Of a stretch of 64,000 nt of DNA, positions 34,264-42,683 are shown one piece after another. The translations under genes and the position numbers were made by a program. The DNA is from Desulfobacterales bacterium (GTDB lineage Bacteria; Desulfobacterota; UBA8473). Position 1 is the first letter of the stretch, and each line of letters opens with the position of its first letter. The notes beneath the pieces were generated by a model. That model ran no database searches and was not told the origin of the DNA. It saw only the letters and a program-made list of their open reading frames with translations. The stretch spans positions 1 to 64,000 of the forward strand of contig JACQWO010000048.1 in the NCBI GenBank assembly GCA_016209225.1. The letters are read 5' to 3'.

Positions 34264-35597
34264 TTCTCAGTTCCCATCTCATCAAATATAAGATACAGTG
34301 CATGAAGACTATCCGTGATGTCCCGCCTTTCATTCATGTCCTGTCTAAGATACACCTTAAGTCTATCAATCATCCCGAGGGCATAATCCACTTTTGGGTT
34401 CGACCCCTCTTTGTAAGCGCCGAGATTAATCATATCCTCAAATTTTTTATATATGGCGAGGATCTCAATAAATTTAGATGAATACTCTCTGTGTCTTGAA
34501 TCCACTATATCCGGCATCACCCTGCTTATACTCCTTAAGATATCTATCGAGGGGTAATGATTTTCCATTGCCAGTTCTCTGGACAAAACAATATGTCCAT
34601 CAAGGACAGCAATCGCAGCATCTGCCACAGGGTCTGACAGGTCGTCTCCCTCTACAAGGACTGTGTATATGCCTGTAATGCTCCCGCTGCCCTCCGATGT
34701 GCCAACCCGTTCGAGCAACTTTGGTAAGAGTGCAAAAACGGATGGTGTATATCCTTTAGATGTTGGAGGCTCTCCTACAGCAAGCCCTATCTCACGCTGT
34801 GCTTGAGCAACGCGGGTAAGGGAATCCATCAGTAGAAGTACATTCTCTCCTCTGTTTCTGAAATACTCTGCAATAGCTGTTGCAGCTAAGGCACCCCTTA
34901 TCTTTGCGAGGGGCGGTTGGTCTGAGGTTGATACAATAACAACGGATTTTCCCATCCCCTCCTCTCCGAGGTCTTTTTCTATGAATTCCCTGACCTCCCT
35001 TCCTCTTTCACCTATCAGTGCAATGACATTCACCGATGCCTCTGTGTATCTTGCCATCATCCCAAGCAGGACGCTCTTACCCACACCCGCTCCGGACATA
35101 ATACCTAGCCTCTGTCCCTTCCCGCATGTGAGAAGTCCATTAATCGCCCTTATGCCAAGGTCTATGGGCTCTGATATCCTGTGTCTTCTCAAAGGATTAG
35201 GTGTTGAGGAAAACAGAGAATGGTTAACCCCCCCCAGAGGTCCCTTTCCATCTATAGGCTCACCCCTGTCATTAATGACCCTCCCCATCAGGGATGGCGA
35301 AACCTTCACAAAGATATTATTGCCAATAGGGATAACCCTGCTTCCTGGTCCTATACCTGTGAGGTCGCCAACAGCCATAAGCAGCACCTTCTCATCCCCG
35401 AAACCTACGACCTCTGCATCTATAGGACAATCAGTTCCTGACAATATCTTGCATGATTCACCTATGCTCGTTTTAATACCTGCTGCCTTGATAATGATAC
35501 CCGTAACCTCCACCACTCTGCCGTATACTTTTAAGGGTTCTGTTTCCAGGGCTGCTTTTATATAAGGGGATAAATTAATCGCTGCTCTATGAGTCAT
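34260..35597 (-). CDS. fliI: FliI flagellar export ATPase
   Basis: Energises flagellar export together with FliH. The 445-aa F1-beta-like ATPase has Walker A SGAGVGKSVLL (about 166-176), GERGREVREFIE and Walker B VLLLMDSLTRVAQAQREIGLA, plus PPTSKGYTPSVF, all export-ATPase hallmarks. It overlaps fliH by 4 nt and fliJ by 4 nt. Confidence 0.97.
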   Translation of the reverse strand: MTHRAAINLSPYIKAALETEPLKVYGRVVEVTGIIIKAAGIKTSIGESCKILSGTDCPIDAEVVGFGDEKVLLMAVGDLTGIGPGSRVIPIGNNIFVKVSPSLMGRVINDRGEPIDGKGPLGGVNHSLFSSTPNPLRRHRISEPIDLGIRAINGLLTCGKGQRLGIMSGAGVGKSVLLGMMARYTEASVNVIALIGERGREVREFIEKDLGEEGMGKSVVIVSTSDQPPLAKIRGALAATAIAEYFRNRGENVLLLMDSLTRVAQAQREIGLAVGEPPTSKGYTPSVFALLPKLLERVGTSEGSGSITGIYTVLVEGDDLSDPVADAAIAVLDGHIVLSRELAMENHYPSIDILRSISRVMPDIVDSRHREYSSKFIEILAIYKKFEDMINLGAYKEGSNPKVDYALGMIDRLKVYLRQDMNERRDITDSLHALYLIFDEMGTEK

Positions 35598-36232
35598 TGA
35601 CCAAGCCTGTCCCCCATCTCCTTGATTAAATTTTTCAATTGCTCATCCACATCGGTCACTACATCTTCTACATGACCCCTTACCACAGATCCATAGAGAG
35701 AGGCGGTAGTATCTACATCAAAGACAATGTCAGGATGGAGACTGAGGATTTCAGGTTTATGCTTCATAAAAAGATCATAGAGAGAGGGATTTATCTTTAT
35801 GGTAATCTGTCCTGTCCTTTCCATTCTCGTTATCGCCTCTTTTGTTATCTCCACAATCTCATCAGGATTCATTGTCAACTCTTTTAAGATAATCTTCCTT
35901 GCCATGGTGACAGCAAGCTCCACGAATTGCGGCTCAAGCTCCTTTATCAACGTTTCCCTGAGTGTTGTTAACTCTTTAATTATTGCTTCTACCTTTTCTA
36001 CTAAAACCATGGCCTTTTGTTCACCCATGGCAAATCCTGAGTTCTCTCCTGCTTCAAACCCCTTCTCATATGCCTCCCTCTCTATGTTCTCAGTATTCTG
36101 AGCAAGAGGCAGGTGTTCCTCCTCTGACCTTCTGATAATCTTATTCAGTAAAGGCATCTCAAAGGGGATAATGTCCTTAGCTTGCACAAACCGATTCTTA
36201 TGCCACAATTCCTTCATCGCCTCTCCCTGCAA
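35594..36232 (-). CDS. fliH: FliH flagellar export ATPase regulator
   Basis: A 212-aa protein with a variable N-terminus, an AxxxGxxxG-like stretch (YEKGFEAGENSGFAMGEQKA) and a C-terminal domain like V/F-ATPase peripheral stalks (VELAVTMARKIILKEL ...). It inhibits and tethers FliI. It overlaps fliG by 35 nt. A later ATG (MKELWHKN, residue 5) is another start. Confidence 0.92.
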   Translation of the reverse strand: MQGEAMKELWHKNRFVQAKDIIPFEMPLLNKIIRRSEEEHLPLAQNTENIEREAYEKGFEAGENSGFAMGEQKAMVLVEKVEAIIKELTTLRETLIKELEPQFVELAVTMARKIILKELTMNPDEIVEITKEAITRMERTGQITIKINPSLYDLFMKHKPEILSLHPDIVFDVDTTASLYGSVVRGHVEDVVTDVDEQLKNLIKEMGDRLGQ

Positions 36233-37181
36233 GAATAACCTTGCCTTCTGCCTCTAGCTTCCTTGCAAATTTAACGATATCCTGCTGTGCCTTCTCTACC
36301 TCAGATACCCTGACCGGCCCCCTCACTTGAATCTCTTCTTTGAGTATCTGCGCTGCTCTTTGAGACATATTCTTGAATATCTTTTCCTTCAATGCCTCAG
36401 AGGCTGTCTTCAGCGCCAGGGAAAGTTTTTCTGTGTTTACCTCCTTCAGTATCATCTGAATTCCCCTGTCGTCCACCTTAGCAATGTCATCAAATACAAA
36501 CATGAATTGTCTGATGGAGTCTGCAAGAGGCCCGTCTTTCTCTTCAATATCCCCAAGAACTTTGTTTTCTGTTGTCCTATCACAGTGATTCAGTATCTCA
36601 GCAATCATTTTTGTGCCACCGAGTTTCTTACCCCTGCCCTTACTGATATCCAGCTGTCCCTTGAGGACATCATTGAGCTCTTCGAGCGCGCTTTCAGGGA
36701 TCCTTTCGCTTGTGGCTATCCTTATGGCTACGTCAGCCTTTAACTTCTCAGGGAGGGAAGATAACACCTCGGCTGCATGTCCTGGTTCAAGCAGAGAGAC
36801 AATAAGTGCAATGGTCTGGGGATGCTCTGATAAAAGAAAGTTCGATAGCGTCTTAGAATCGACCCACTTGAGTGAATCTAAAAGATCCTCCTTTGATGTC
36901 ATCTCCAGTATCTTTGCTGCCGCATCTTCTCCAAGCCCCATTGAAAGGATCTTCTTTACAAATTCCTCTCCGCCTATATGTAAGTCACCTCTGCCAATCA
37001 TATCTGAAGCCTCTTTCATCACATTATCAATTGTGGTCGTGTTGACGGTCTTCAGTCTCGCCATGTGCATAGTGATCTTACCTATATCTCTGACATTAAG
37101 GTTCTTCAACGCCTCTGCTGCGGCTTCTTCGCCTACGCAGCTAAGAAATATAGCTGCCTTTTCATATCCATTCAAAGGCAT
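36198..37181 (-). CDS. fliG: FliG rotor/switch protein
   Basis: C-ring protein that contacts the stator. The 327-aa protein has N, middle and C domains: LNGYEKAAIFLSCVGEEAAA at the start, the EHPQTIALIVSLLEPGHAAE motif (about 119-138) and the C-terminal torque helix with KNMSQRAAQILKEEIQVRG. It is adjacent to fliF with no gap. Confidence 0.97.
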   Translation of the reverse strand: MPLNGYEKAAIFLSCVGEEAAAEALKNLNVRDIGKITMHMARLKTVNTTTIDNVMKEASDMIGRGDLHIGGEEFVKKILSMGLGEDAAAKILEMTSKEDLLDSLKWVDSKTLSNFLLSEHPQTIALIVSLLEPGHAAEVLSSLPEKLKADVAIRIATSERIPESALEELNDVLKGQLDISKGRGKKLGGTKMIAEILNHCDRTTENKVLGDIEEKDGPLADSIRQFMFVFDDIAKVDDRGIQMILKEVNTEKLSLALKTASEALKEKIFKNMSQRAAQILKEEIQVRGPVRVSEVEKAQQDIVKFARKLEAEGKVILAGRGDEGIVA

Positions 37182-38714
37182 TTATTCCTCCTCTATCCAG
37201 TTTTTTATCAGATTAGTAGCATCTTTTGGATTTTTCTTTGCCCATTCAATTACATGGGTCTTTGCAGGCTTTGCCTGTACCTCCAATCTCTTCTCTATTT
37301 CTGCTGTTGTCTGGGGCAGTTGCAAGGAGGGTTGTTGAGCAAGAGGTGAACCGGTGAGTGCCTTTACCAGTGGTCTAACTACAAAGAGAAACAACAAAAC
37401 CACTGCTAAAAGTGGGACAATGTATTTTACGACAGTAATGATAATAGGTATAATCTCAGTTTTAGGTTCAGGCAAGTCCTCCTGAGGGGCAACCTCAAAG
37501 GGCATATTTACCACCCTTACCTCGTCACCTCTGTCTGGCATAAAACCAACCGACTTCTTCACCATCTCCTCAAACTGTTTAATATCTTCTTCGGAACGAG
37601 GAGTATATTTCTTTTCCTTTGCACCCTGTTGGGGAGCATAGATGCCATCAATAAGAACGATTACCGAAAGCCTTTTTATCTCTCCTGAAGAGTTTATGAC
37701 ACGGCTTGTTACCTTGCTTATCTCATAATTTATGGCCTCGTTTTTCTTCTCCATCTGTCCCTGTTGTGATGCCATTTGTGGCGCCGTCTTTCCCGGAAGG
37801 TTCGATGAAACACCAGGGACACCGCCGATAATCCCAGTTATTGACTTTTCAACATTTTTCTGCTCGCTTCTTACAACCTGACTATCAGGATCAAACTTCT
37901 CTTCTGTTTTCTCGATCTTTGTAAAGTCAATAGCAGCAGTAACCTTTGCCTTTACGTGACCCTTGCCTACAACAGGTTGGAGGATACCCGTGATCCTGTT
38001 TTCCATATCCTTTTCATAATTACGCTGGTAATCCAACTGATCATTTGTCATTCCGATGGTTTCACCTGTACCGGATGTAAGCATCTCGCCACGGTTGTCA
38101 ACTATTGCTACATCCTTTGGATTCAGACCATTAACACTGCTTGACACAAGATGCACCATTCCCTGGACCTGACTCTGAGAGAGCCTCCTCCCCTGTCTCA
38201 ACTTTACAAGAACAGATGCCTTTGGCATTTCCTCCGACTGCGTAAATAAAGATTTTTCAGGAATAGCAAGATGCACTCTGCACTGTTCCACCTCCGAAAG
38301 TGATCTTATGGTTCTTGAAAGCTCACCCTGGAGCGCCCTTTTGTAATTTAATTTTTGAACAAATTCCGTCATCGTCAAGTTTGTTTTATCAAAAACCTCA
38401 AAACCGACACCTCCCCCCTGAGGAAGTCCCTGACTCGCAAGTTGGATCCTTAGCTCATACACCCTATTGGATGGGACCATTATTCCACCCCCGGATATTT
38501 TATAAGGGGTCTTTTGCTCATTCAGCTTCTGGATAATCAGGCCTGCATCTTCCTCACCCAGATTAGAATAAAGAAGTTGATAATCCTCCTTCTGTATCCA
38601 TGCAAATAAAAGGATGACAGAGGCTATAACCAGCGCAAGGACGGTTAGCAGTATCACCTTATTTTTTGTAGGTATAGCCTTTATCTGCTCGGTTATGTCA
38701 GCAATGTTGGCCAT
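37182..38714 (-). CDS. fliF: FliF MS-ring protein
   Basis: Forms the MS ring in the inner membrane. The 510-aa protein has two membrane helices (about 19-38 and 423-446), with a periplasmic part of ring-building motifs in between (LLYSNLGEEDAGLIIQKL, YELRIQLASQGLPQGG, NYEKDMENRI) and a C-terminal FliG-binding tail. It starts one base before the fliE stop (TAATG). Confidence 0.97.
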   Translation of the reverse strand: MANIADITEQIKAIPTKNKVILLTVLALVIASVILLFAWIQKEDYQLLYSNLGEEDAGLIIQKLNEQKTPYKISGGGIMVPSNRVYELRIQLASQGLPQGGGVGFEVFDKTNLTMTEFVQKLNYKRALQGELSRTIRSLSEVEQCRVHLAIPEKSLFTQSEEMPKASVLVKLRQGRRLSQSQVQGMVHLVSSSVNGLNPKDVAIVDNRGEMLTSGTGETIGMTNDQLDYQRNYEKDMENRITGILQPVVGKGHVKAKVTAAIDFTKIEKTEEKFDPDSQVVRSEQKNVEKSITGIIGGVPGVSSNLPGKTAPQMASQQGQMEKKNEAINYEISKVTSRVINSSGEIKRLSVIVLIDGIYAPQQGAKEKKYTPRSEEDIKQFEEMVKKSVGFMPDRGDEVRVVNMPFEVAPQEDLPEPKTEIIPIIITVVKYIVPLLAVVLLFLFVVRPLVKALTGSPLAQQPSLQLPQTTAEIEKRLEVQAKPAKTHVIEWAKKNPKDATNLIKNWIEEE

Positions 38715-39007
38715 TACACTTGCATCCTCATAATCTCTTCATAGGCGCTCAATAATTTATTTCTTATCTCTACCATTAACTGAAAAGACATTTCCGCCTT
38801 CTCCATGGTGATAATCGCCTGCGCGACATCTCCGCCTGAAGCGAGCTCTTTCACCGCATTATCGGCATCATTCTGTATTTGAGAAATCTTTCCGATAGCA
38901 TCTTGCATTACCTCGTCAAAACCTTTGCCGGAATCCTTACTGTTAGCCGTAACCTTTGAAAACTCCTGACCTGTCTTTATTCCTGTAATCGTAAGATCAG
39001 ACATCAT
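38714..39007 (-). CDS. fliE: FliE basal-body/MS-ring junction protein
   Basis: A 97-aa helical protein joining the MS ring to the rod. The C-terminal family motif AEMSFQLMVEIRNKLLSAYE is present. It overlaps flgC by 4 nt and fliF by one base. The start has two successive Met codons. Confidence 0.94.
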   Translation of the reverse strand: MMSDLTITGIKTGQEFSKVTANSKDSGKGFDEVMQDAIGKISQIQNDADNAVKELASGGDVAQAIITMEKAEMSFQLMVEIRNKLLSAYEEIMRMQV

Positions 39008-39417
39008 AACCTCCCCAGTTCAAGTGTCTTCATAAACATTGCCTTTGACATATTAAAGGTTGACACCGATGCCTCATATGCCCTGGATGCCATCATCATA
39101 TTTACCATCTCTTCTATAATGTTTATATTCGGCATTGCCACCTGTCCATCCTTATCCGCATCAGGATGCCCCGGATCATAAACTGTTTTGAAAGGTGTGT
39201 TGTCTGCAACTATATCAACAACCTTGACACCTTTAAATTCTCCAGGGTAGGAGTCCAATACCACCGAAGAAAAAACCACATCCTTTCTCCTATATGGGCC
39301 ACCTTCTTGCGTCCTTGTAGAATGGGCATTTGCCATATTGGATGCGATTACATTAATCCTTTGCCCCTGTGCACCAAGGGCTGACGCACTAATCTCAAAC
39401 ACAATGAAAGAACTCAT
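39004..39417 (-). CDS. flgC: FlgC proximal rod protein
   Basis: A 137-aa rod protein. It has the N-terminal rod signature QRINVIASNMANAHSTRT (about 18-35), then PYRRKDVVFSS and the C-terminal motif NIIEEMVNMMMASRAYEASV. It starts one base after the flgB stop. Confidence 0.95.
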   Translation of the reverse strand: MSSFIVFEISASALGAQGQRINVIASNMANAHSTRTQEGGPYRRKDVVFSSVVLDSYPGEFKGVKVVDIVADNTPFKTVYDPGHPDADKDGQVAMPNINIIEEMVNMMMASRAYEASVSTFNMSKAMFMKTLELGRL

Positions 39418-39418
39418 A

Positions 39419-39781
39419 TTACCTCCTCAATGCATTCTTAAACATTCTTATCTTTATAGAAAGCATAGAAATCCCTGCCTGGTATAACATTGCATTCTCT
39501 GTCATCTTCGCTACCTCTGTATCAAGATTTACATTATTTTTATCAGTCCCCTCTTGTGTTGTCTTTGTTACTATTTCCCCTGATGAATCTTGATAGCTGT
39601 TTTTTAAATGTTTCGGGTTTGTCGTTTTAAGTTCCATTCTTTCACCGAGAATCTGTTCAAATTTTACATCTCTGGCCTTATAGTCAGGTGTATCAACATT
39701 CGCGATATTAGAGGCTATAACACCATGCCTCATATTGGTCAAATGTATCAGATTTTCTAATATCTTAAATCCGTCACTCAT
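39419..39781 (-). CDS. flgB: FlgB proximal rod protein
   Basis: A 120-aa rod protein starting at ATG 39781 (MSDGFKILEN), with GGGAGAG upstream; a TTG six codons earlier is less likely. The rod signature GVIASNIANVDTPDYKARD (about 20-38) and the C-terminal NAMLYQAGISMLSIKIRM are diagnostic. It is the first gene of the flgBC-fliEFGHIJ operon; a near-consensus sigma-54 box lies just upstream. Confidence 0.95.
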   Translation of the reverse strand: MSDGFKILENLIHLTNMRHGVIASNIANVDTPDYKARDVKFEQILGERMELKTTNPKHLKNSYQDSSGEIVTKTTQEGTDKNNVNLDTEVAKMTENAMLYQAGISMLSIKIRMFKNALRR

Positions 39782-39805
39782 AAACACTCTCCCTGTCAAT
39801 TACCA

Positions 39806-39821
39806 TTCAATTACCATGCCA
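39806..39821 (-). promoter_or_regulatory. Near-consensus sigma-54 promoter before flgB
   Basis: On the minus strand TGGCATGGTAATTGAA: perfect -24 box, correct spacing, but GA instead of GC at -12. The predicted start of transcription is about 14 nt before the ATG, leaving room for GGGAGAG. The neighbouring NtrC-type activator (40049-41347) could act here. Confidence 0.5.
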
Positions 39822-39833
39822 AAACATTTAAAA

Positions 39834-39871
39834 AAAGGATTCGAGGATTCCAGGGTTCAAGGGTTCAAGTG
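39834..39871. repeat. GGATTCGAGG-word repeat upstream of flgB
   Basis: AAAAGGATTCGAGGATTCCAGGGTTCAAGGGTTCAAG, four 8-nt words. It is followed directly by AACAGC element copy 5. No inverted partner is visible here. Confidence 0.8.
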
Positions 39872-39876
39872 AATAT

Positions 39877-40018
39877 GTAACCGTTTACGGTTGTCGGTTC
39901 ACAGTTCACAGTAATTACAACAGCAGGCATCACAACAGCAAGCTTAAGCTTGCTGTTATTATATAAAGCTTGAAACATTTTTGCCAACTGTTAACTGCAA
40001 ACCGTAAACTGTGAATGG
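39877..40018. repeat. AACAGC-palindrome dispersed element, copy 5
   Basis: Inverted orientation (as copies 3 and 6): GTAACCGTTTACGG ... TAATTACAACAGCAGGCATCAC, palindrome at 39934-39957, TTATTATATAAAGCTTGAAACATTTTTGCCAACTGTTAACTG ... GTGAATGG. It lies between the sigma-54 activator gene and the flgB promoter. Confidence 0.87.
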
Positions 40019-40048
40019 ATACGTTATTTGGTTATCACCCTGCATTTT

Positions 40049-41347
40049 TCACCTCATAGGAAAATTTTGCCCATATTCGTTCAGTTTGTTCCTTATGGTT
40101 CTCACACTTACACCCAGTATCTTTGCAGCCTTCGTCTTATTGCCGTTTACCTCCTTTAATGTCTTTAATATTGCCTCTTTTTCCATATCTTTTATCCTGC
40201 CATTAAAGATATGCGTATCATTATCATCGAACATAAGGTCATTTATAGATACAATCTCACCATTAGAGAGGAACACCGCTCTTTGTGCCACATTTTCCAG
40301 TTCCCTGACATTACCGCGCCACTGCCTCTTTTTAACTAAATCCATTGCATCTTCTGTAAATCCTTTAGTCTTCTTTCCAAACATAGCCGAAAACTTCTCC
40401 ACAAAATGCCCGGCAAGCAAAGGTATATCTTCATGCCTATCTCTCAGGGGCGGCACCTTTATAGGAAATACGTTGAGTCTGTAGTAAAGGTCTTCCCTGA
40501 AACGCCCCTCGATACACTCCTTATTCAGATCCCTGTTGGTAGTGGTTATTACCCTTACATCCACTTGTACAGGTTCCTTTCCACCAACCCTATCTACCTC
40601 CCTTTCCTGTAAAACCCTGAGTAGTTTTGTCTGCAGGGTCATGGGCATTTCCCCTATCTCGTCAAGGAGTATAGTTCCACCACTGGCGAGTTCAAATTTC
40701 CCCTTTCTTCTTTCTGTCGCGCCTGTGAATGCCCCCTTTTCATGACCGAATAACTCGGATTCGAGGAGATTATCCGGTATTGCAGCACAATTCACAGCAA
40801 CAAAAGGCCCTTCCCCCCTTCTACTTGCCCTGTGTATGAATCTTGCGAGGAGCTCTTTACCTGTTCCGCTTTCACCGCATATAAGTACAGTTATGTCATT
40901 AGCAGCGAGATTACCGGCAAGGTTTATAATCTTTTGCATCTCGGGATTTTCGGTCAGGATTTCCTTCTTGAGCGTAACCCGTGCCATAATGGAATCAATG
41001 GCATTTTTAAGAGTATCAAAAGAGAAGGGCTTTATAAGATAATCCATAGCGCCTTCTTTCATGGTCTCCACTGCATTCTCAATAGTCCCAAAACCTGTGA
41101 TTACAAGAACCGGCAGGTTGGCCATCCGATGTCTGACCTCCCTGAGAAACATAAGACCATCCATTCTTGGCATCTTCATATCCGTTACCACTAATGCATA
41201 GCTTGATTGGTGGAGTCTTCCCAGCGCTTCCTCACCACTCTCACATACAACTGCTTTATGGCCAAGCCTCTGTATGGCCTCCTTAAGGGATCCCCTCATG
41301 TGGGGGTCATCATCAATAACAAGTATGGGTTTCTCTGCTAATTTCAT
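40049..41347 (-). CDS. Sigma-54-dependent activator, NtrC family (FlgR/FleR-like)
   Basis: A 432-aa transcription factor: receiver (about 7-120, Asp56 in VTDMKMP), AAA+ ATPase (about 140-365) with GESGTGKELLA, GAFTGA (sigma-54 contact loop) and a Fis-type HTH (NKTKAAKILGVSVRTIRNKL). It is downstream of, and probably phosphorylated by, the cytosolic kinase at 41478. Its likely targets are the sigma-54 boxes before flgF, flgB and the glycosylation operon. The exact ortholog name is not certain. Confidence 0.93.
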   Translation of the reverse strand: MKLAEKPILVIDDDPHMRGSLKEAIQRLGHKAVVCESGEEALGRLHQSSYALVVTDMKMPRMDGLMFLREVRHRMANLPVLVITGFGTIENAVETMKEGAMDYLIKPFSFDTLKNAIDSIMARVTLKKEILTENPEMQKIINLAGNLAANDITVLICGESGTGKELLARFIHRASRRGEGPFVAVNCAAIPDNLLESELFGHEKGAFTGATERRKGKFELASGGTILLDEIGEMPMTLQTKLLRVLQEREVDRVGGKEPVQVDVRVITTTNRDLNKECIEGRFREDLYYRLNVFPIKVPPLRDRHEDIPLLAGHFVEKFSAMFGKKTKGFTEDAMDLVKKRQWRGNVRELENVAQRAVFLSNGEIVSINDLMFDDNDTHIFNGRIKDMEKEAILKTLKEVNGNKTKAAKILGVSVRTIRNKLNEYGQNFPMR

Positions 41348-41368
41348 CTGACTCCTTATTGCTCATTT

Positions 41369-41544
41369 GTAACTACTCAGGCACAAAGTGGCAAAGGCAC
41401 AAAGGCACAAAGTTGTTTTGCCTATTGACTGCTCAATTTCCCTGTTAAACAGCTAATCATTCGTTCTATCTCTCGGCTTAATTCGTTTCATGCTTCTTTG
41501 TGCCTCTGTCACTCTGTGCCTCTGTGCCTGACTGAGTAGTTACG
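41369..41544. repeat. GTAACTACTCAGG...CTGAGTAGTTACG bounded CACAAAG-word element
   Basis: The left end GTAACTACTCAGG (41369) is followed by GGCACAAAG words and CCCTGTTAAACAGC. The right part has complementary TTTGTGCCTCTGTGCCTG words and ends CTGAGTAGTTACG (41532-41544). The right arm also encodes the C-terminal tail of the kinase gene at 41478 (SVTTQSGTEAQSDRGTKKHE). Confidence 0.88.
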
Positions 41545-42683
41545 CTCATTTTAGGGAAATAGAGGGTGAATGTACTTCCCTTTCCTTCCTCACTCCATGC
41601 CTTGATATAACCACCATGGGTCTGGATTATCTTAGACGCAATGGCAAGACCAAGGCCTGTACCTGTATCCTTTGTGCTGAAGAAAGGATCAAATATTTTT
41701 TCCACATACTCATGTTTTATACCTTTGCCATTATCCCTTACATCCACCATAACAAATCTGCCATTTTTCTTCATGGTTACATTTATATCTCCACCATCAT
41801 GCATGGACTGAATCGCGTTAATGATTATATTCATAAAGAGCTGTTTGAGAAGTTCTGCATCACCCAAAATTTCACAGTCAAAAAATGACCCGTTCAACTT
41901 CACCTTCCTCGATTCCATCAACAGCATAAATATCTGTATGGTCTCCTCTATGACCCTGTCCAGCCTTATGCTCTTCATTACAGGTTTATTGGGTTTTGCA
42001 AAGAATAACATGTTTGTTAGAATGTTATTGAGATTACTTATACCTGTTGAAATCCCTCCGGCAAGCTCCTTATGTGCCAGGTCTTCAAGCTCCCTCTCAA
42101 GCATGCTGGAATACAACTCTATACTGCAAAGCGGATTTCTTATTTCATGAACTATCTTTACCGCCATCTCACCCATGGCTATCAGCCTTTGATTCCTTTC
42201 GTGCTGAATCTCCAGTTCCCTAAGTCTTGTGATGTCATTGATGAGTATCACGCTCCCCCATAAACACCCTTCAGAGTCAACCACTGGCGAACGTGAGAGA
42301 ATAACGTTGTGTTTTCCCCCTTTAACAAATAAGAGGGTTTCAGAACCCTCACTCGTTATTGAGAAATCAAGATTTGCAAATGTCTTTCCTATAACATCGG
42401 ACAAATAAATACCAAAAAGCTTCGCCGCCGACTTGTTGATCATCGTTACCTTATCATCAGGGTCAACGACGATAATTGCCTCTTCAAGATTGTATAGGAT
42501 TGCATTTAAATAGTCTTTGTTCCTTTCTGCATCAGCAAGTGCCATCTTAAGCTCTTTGTTCTTCTTCTCAAGCTCTGTAGTAAGATAAGCGACCCTTTCC
42601 TGAAGCAGCCCGTAGTATGCCTCAAGGCTTTTGGAAGCCATTGTGAAATTATGAAATGCCTCATTTAAAAGTTCAACGCCCAT
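41478..42683 (-). CDS. Cytosolic sensor histidine kinase (FlgS/FleS-like)
   Basis: A 401-aa kinase without membrane helices: N-terminal coiled coil (about 15-58), PAS (about 60-155), HisKA with His179 in KIVHEIRNP and an ATPase domain with INAIQSM, DNGKGI and GTGLGLAIASK. It likely phosphorylates the adjacent NtrC-type activator, as in flagellar FlgS/FlgR and FleS/FleR systems. The last about 22 residues (from SVTTQSGT) come from a repeat element, so the functional end is just before. It overlaps the TPR gene by one base. Confidence 0.92.
   Translation of the reverse strand: MGVELLNEAFHNFTMASKSLEAYYGLLQERVAYLTTELEKKNKELKMALADAERNKDYLNAILYNLEEAIIVVDPDDKVTMINKSAAKLFGIYLSDVIGKTFANLDFSITSEGSETLLFVKGGKHNVILSRSPVVDSEGCLWGSVILINDITRLRELEIQHERNQRLIAMGEMAVKIVHEIRNPLCSIELYSSMLERELEDLAHKELAGGISTGISNLNNILTNMLFFAKPNKPVMKSIRLDRVIEETIQIFMLLMESRKVKLNGSFFDCEILGDAELLKQLFMNIIINAIQSMHDGGDINVTMKKNGRFVMVDVRDNGKGIKHEYVEKIFDPFFSTKDTGTGLGLAIASKIIQTHGGYIKAWSEEGKGSTFTLYFPKMSVTTQSGTEAQSDRGTKKHETN

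Noticed and set aside
34981-35565. Plus-strand open frame antisense to fliI
   Set aside because: Fully overlapped by the fliI ATPase, no domain or ribosome-binding site seen.
36613-37338. Long plus-strand open frame antisense to fliG and fliF
   Set aside because: It lies wholly opposite well-supported genes, has no recognisable family, and its composition (Ser/Ile/Ala rich) is what antisense reading of these genes gives.
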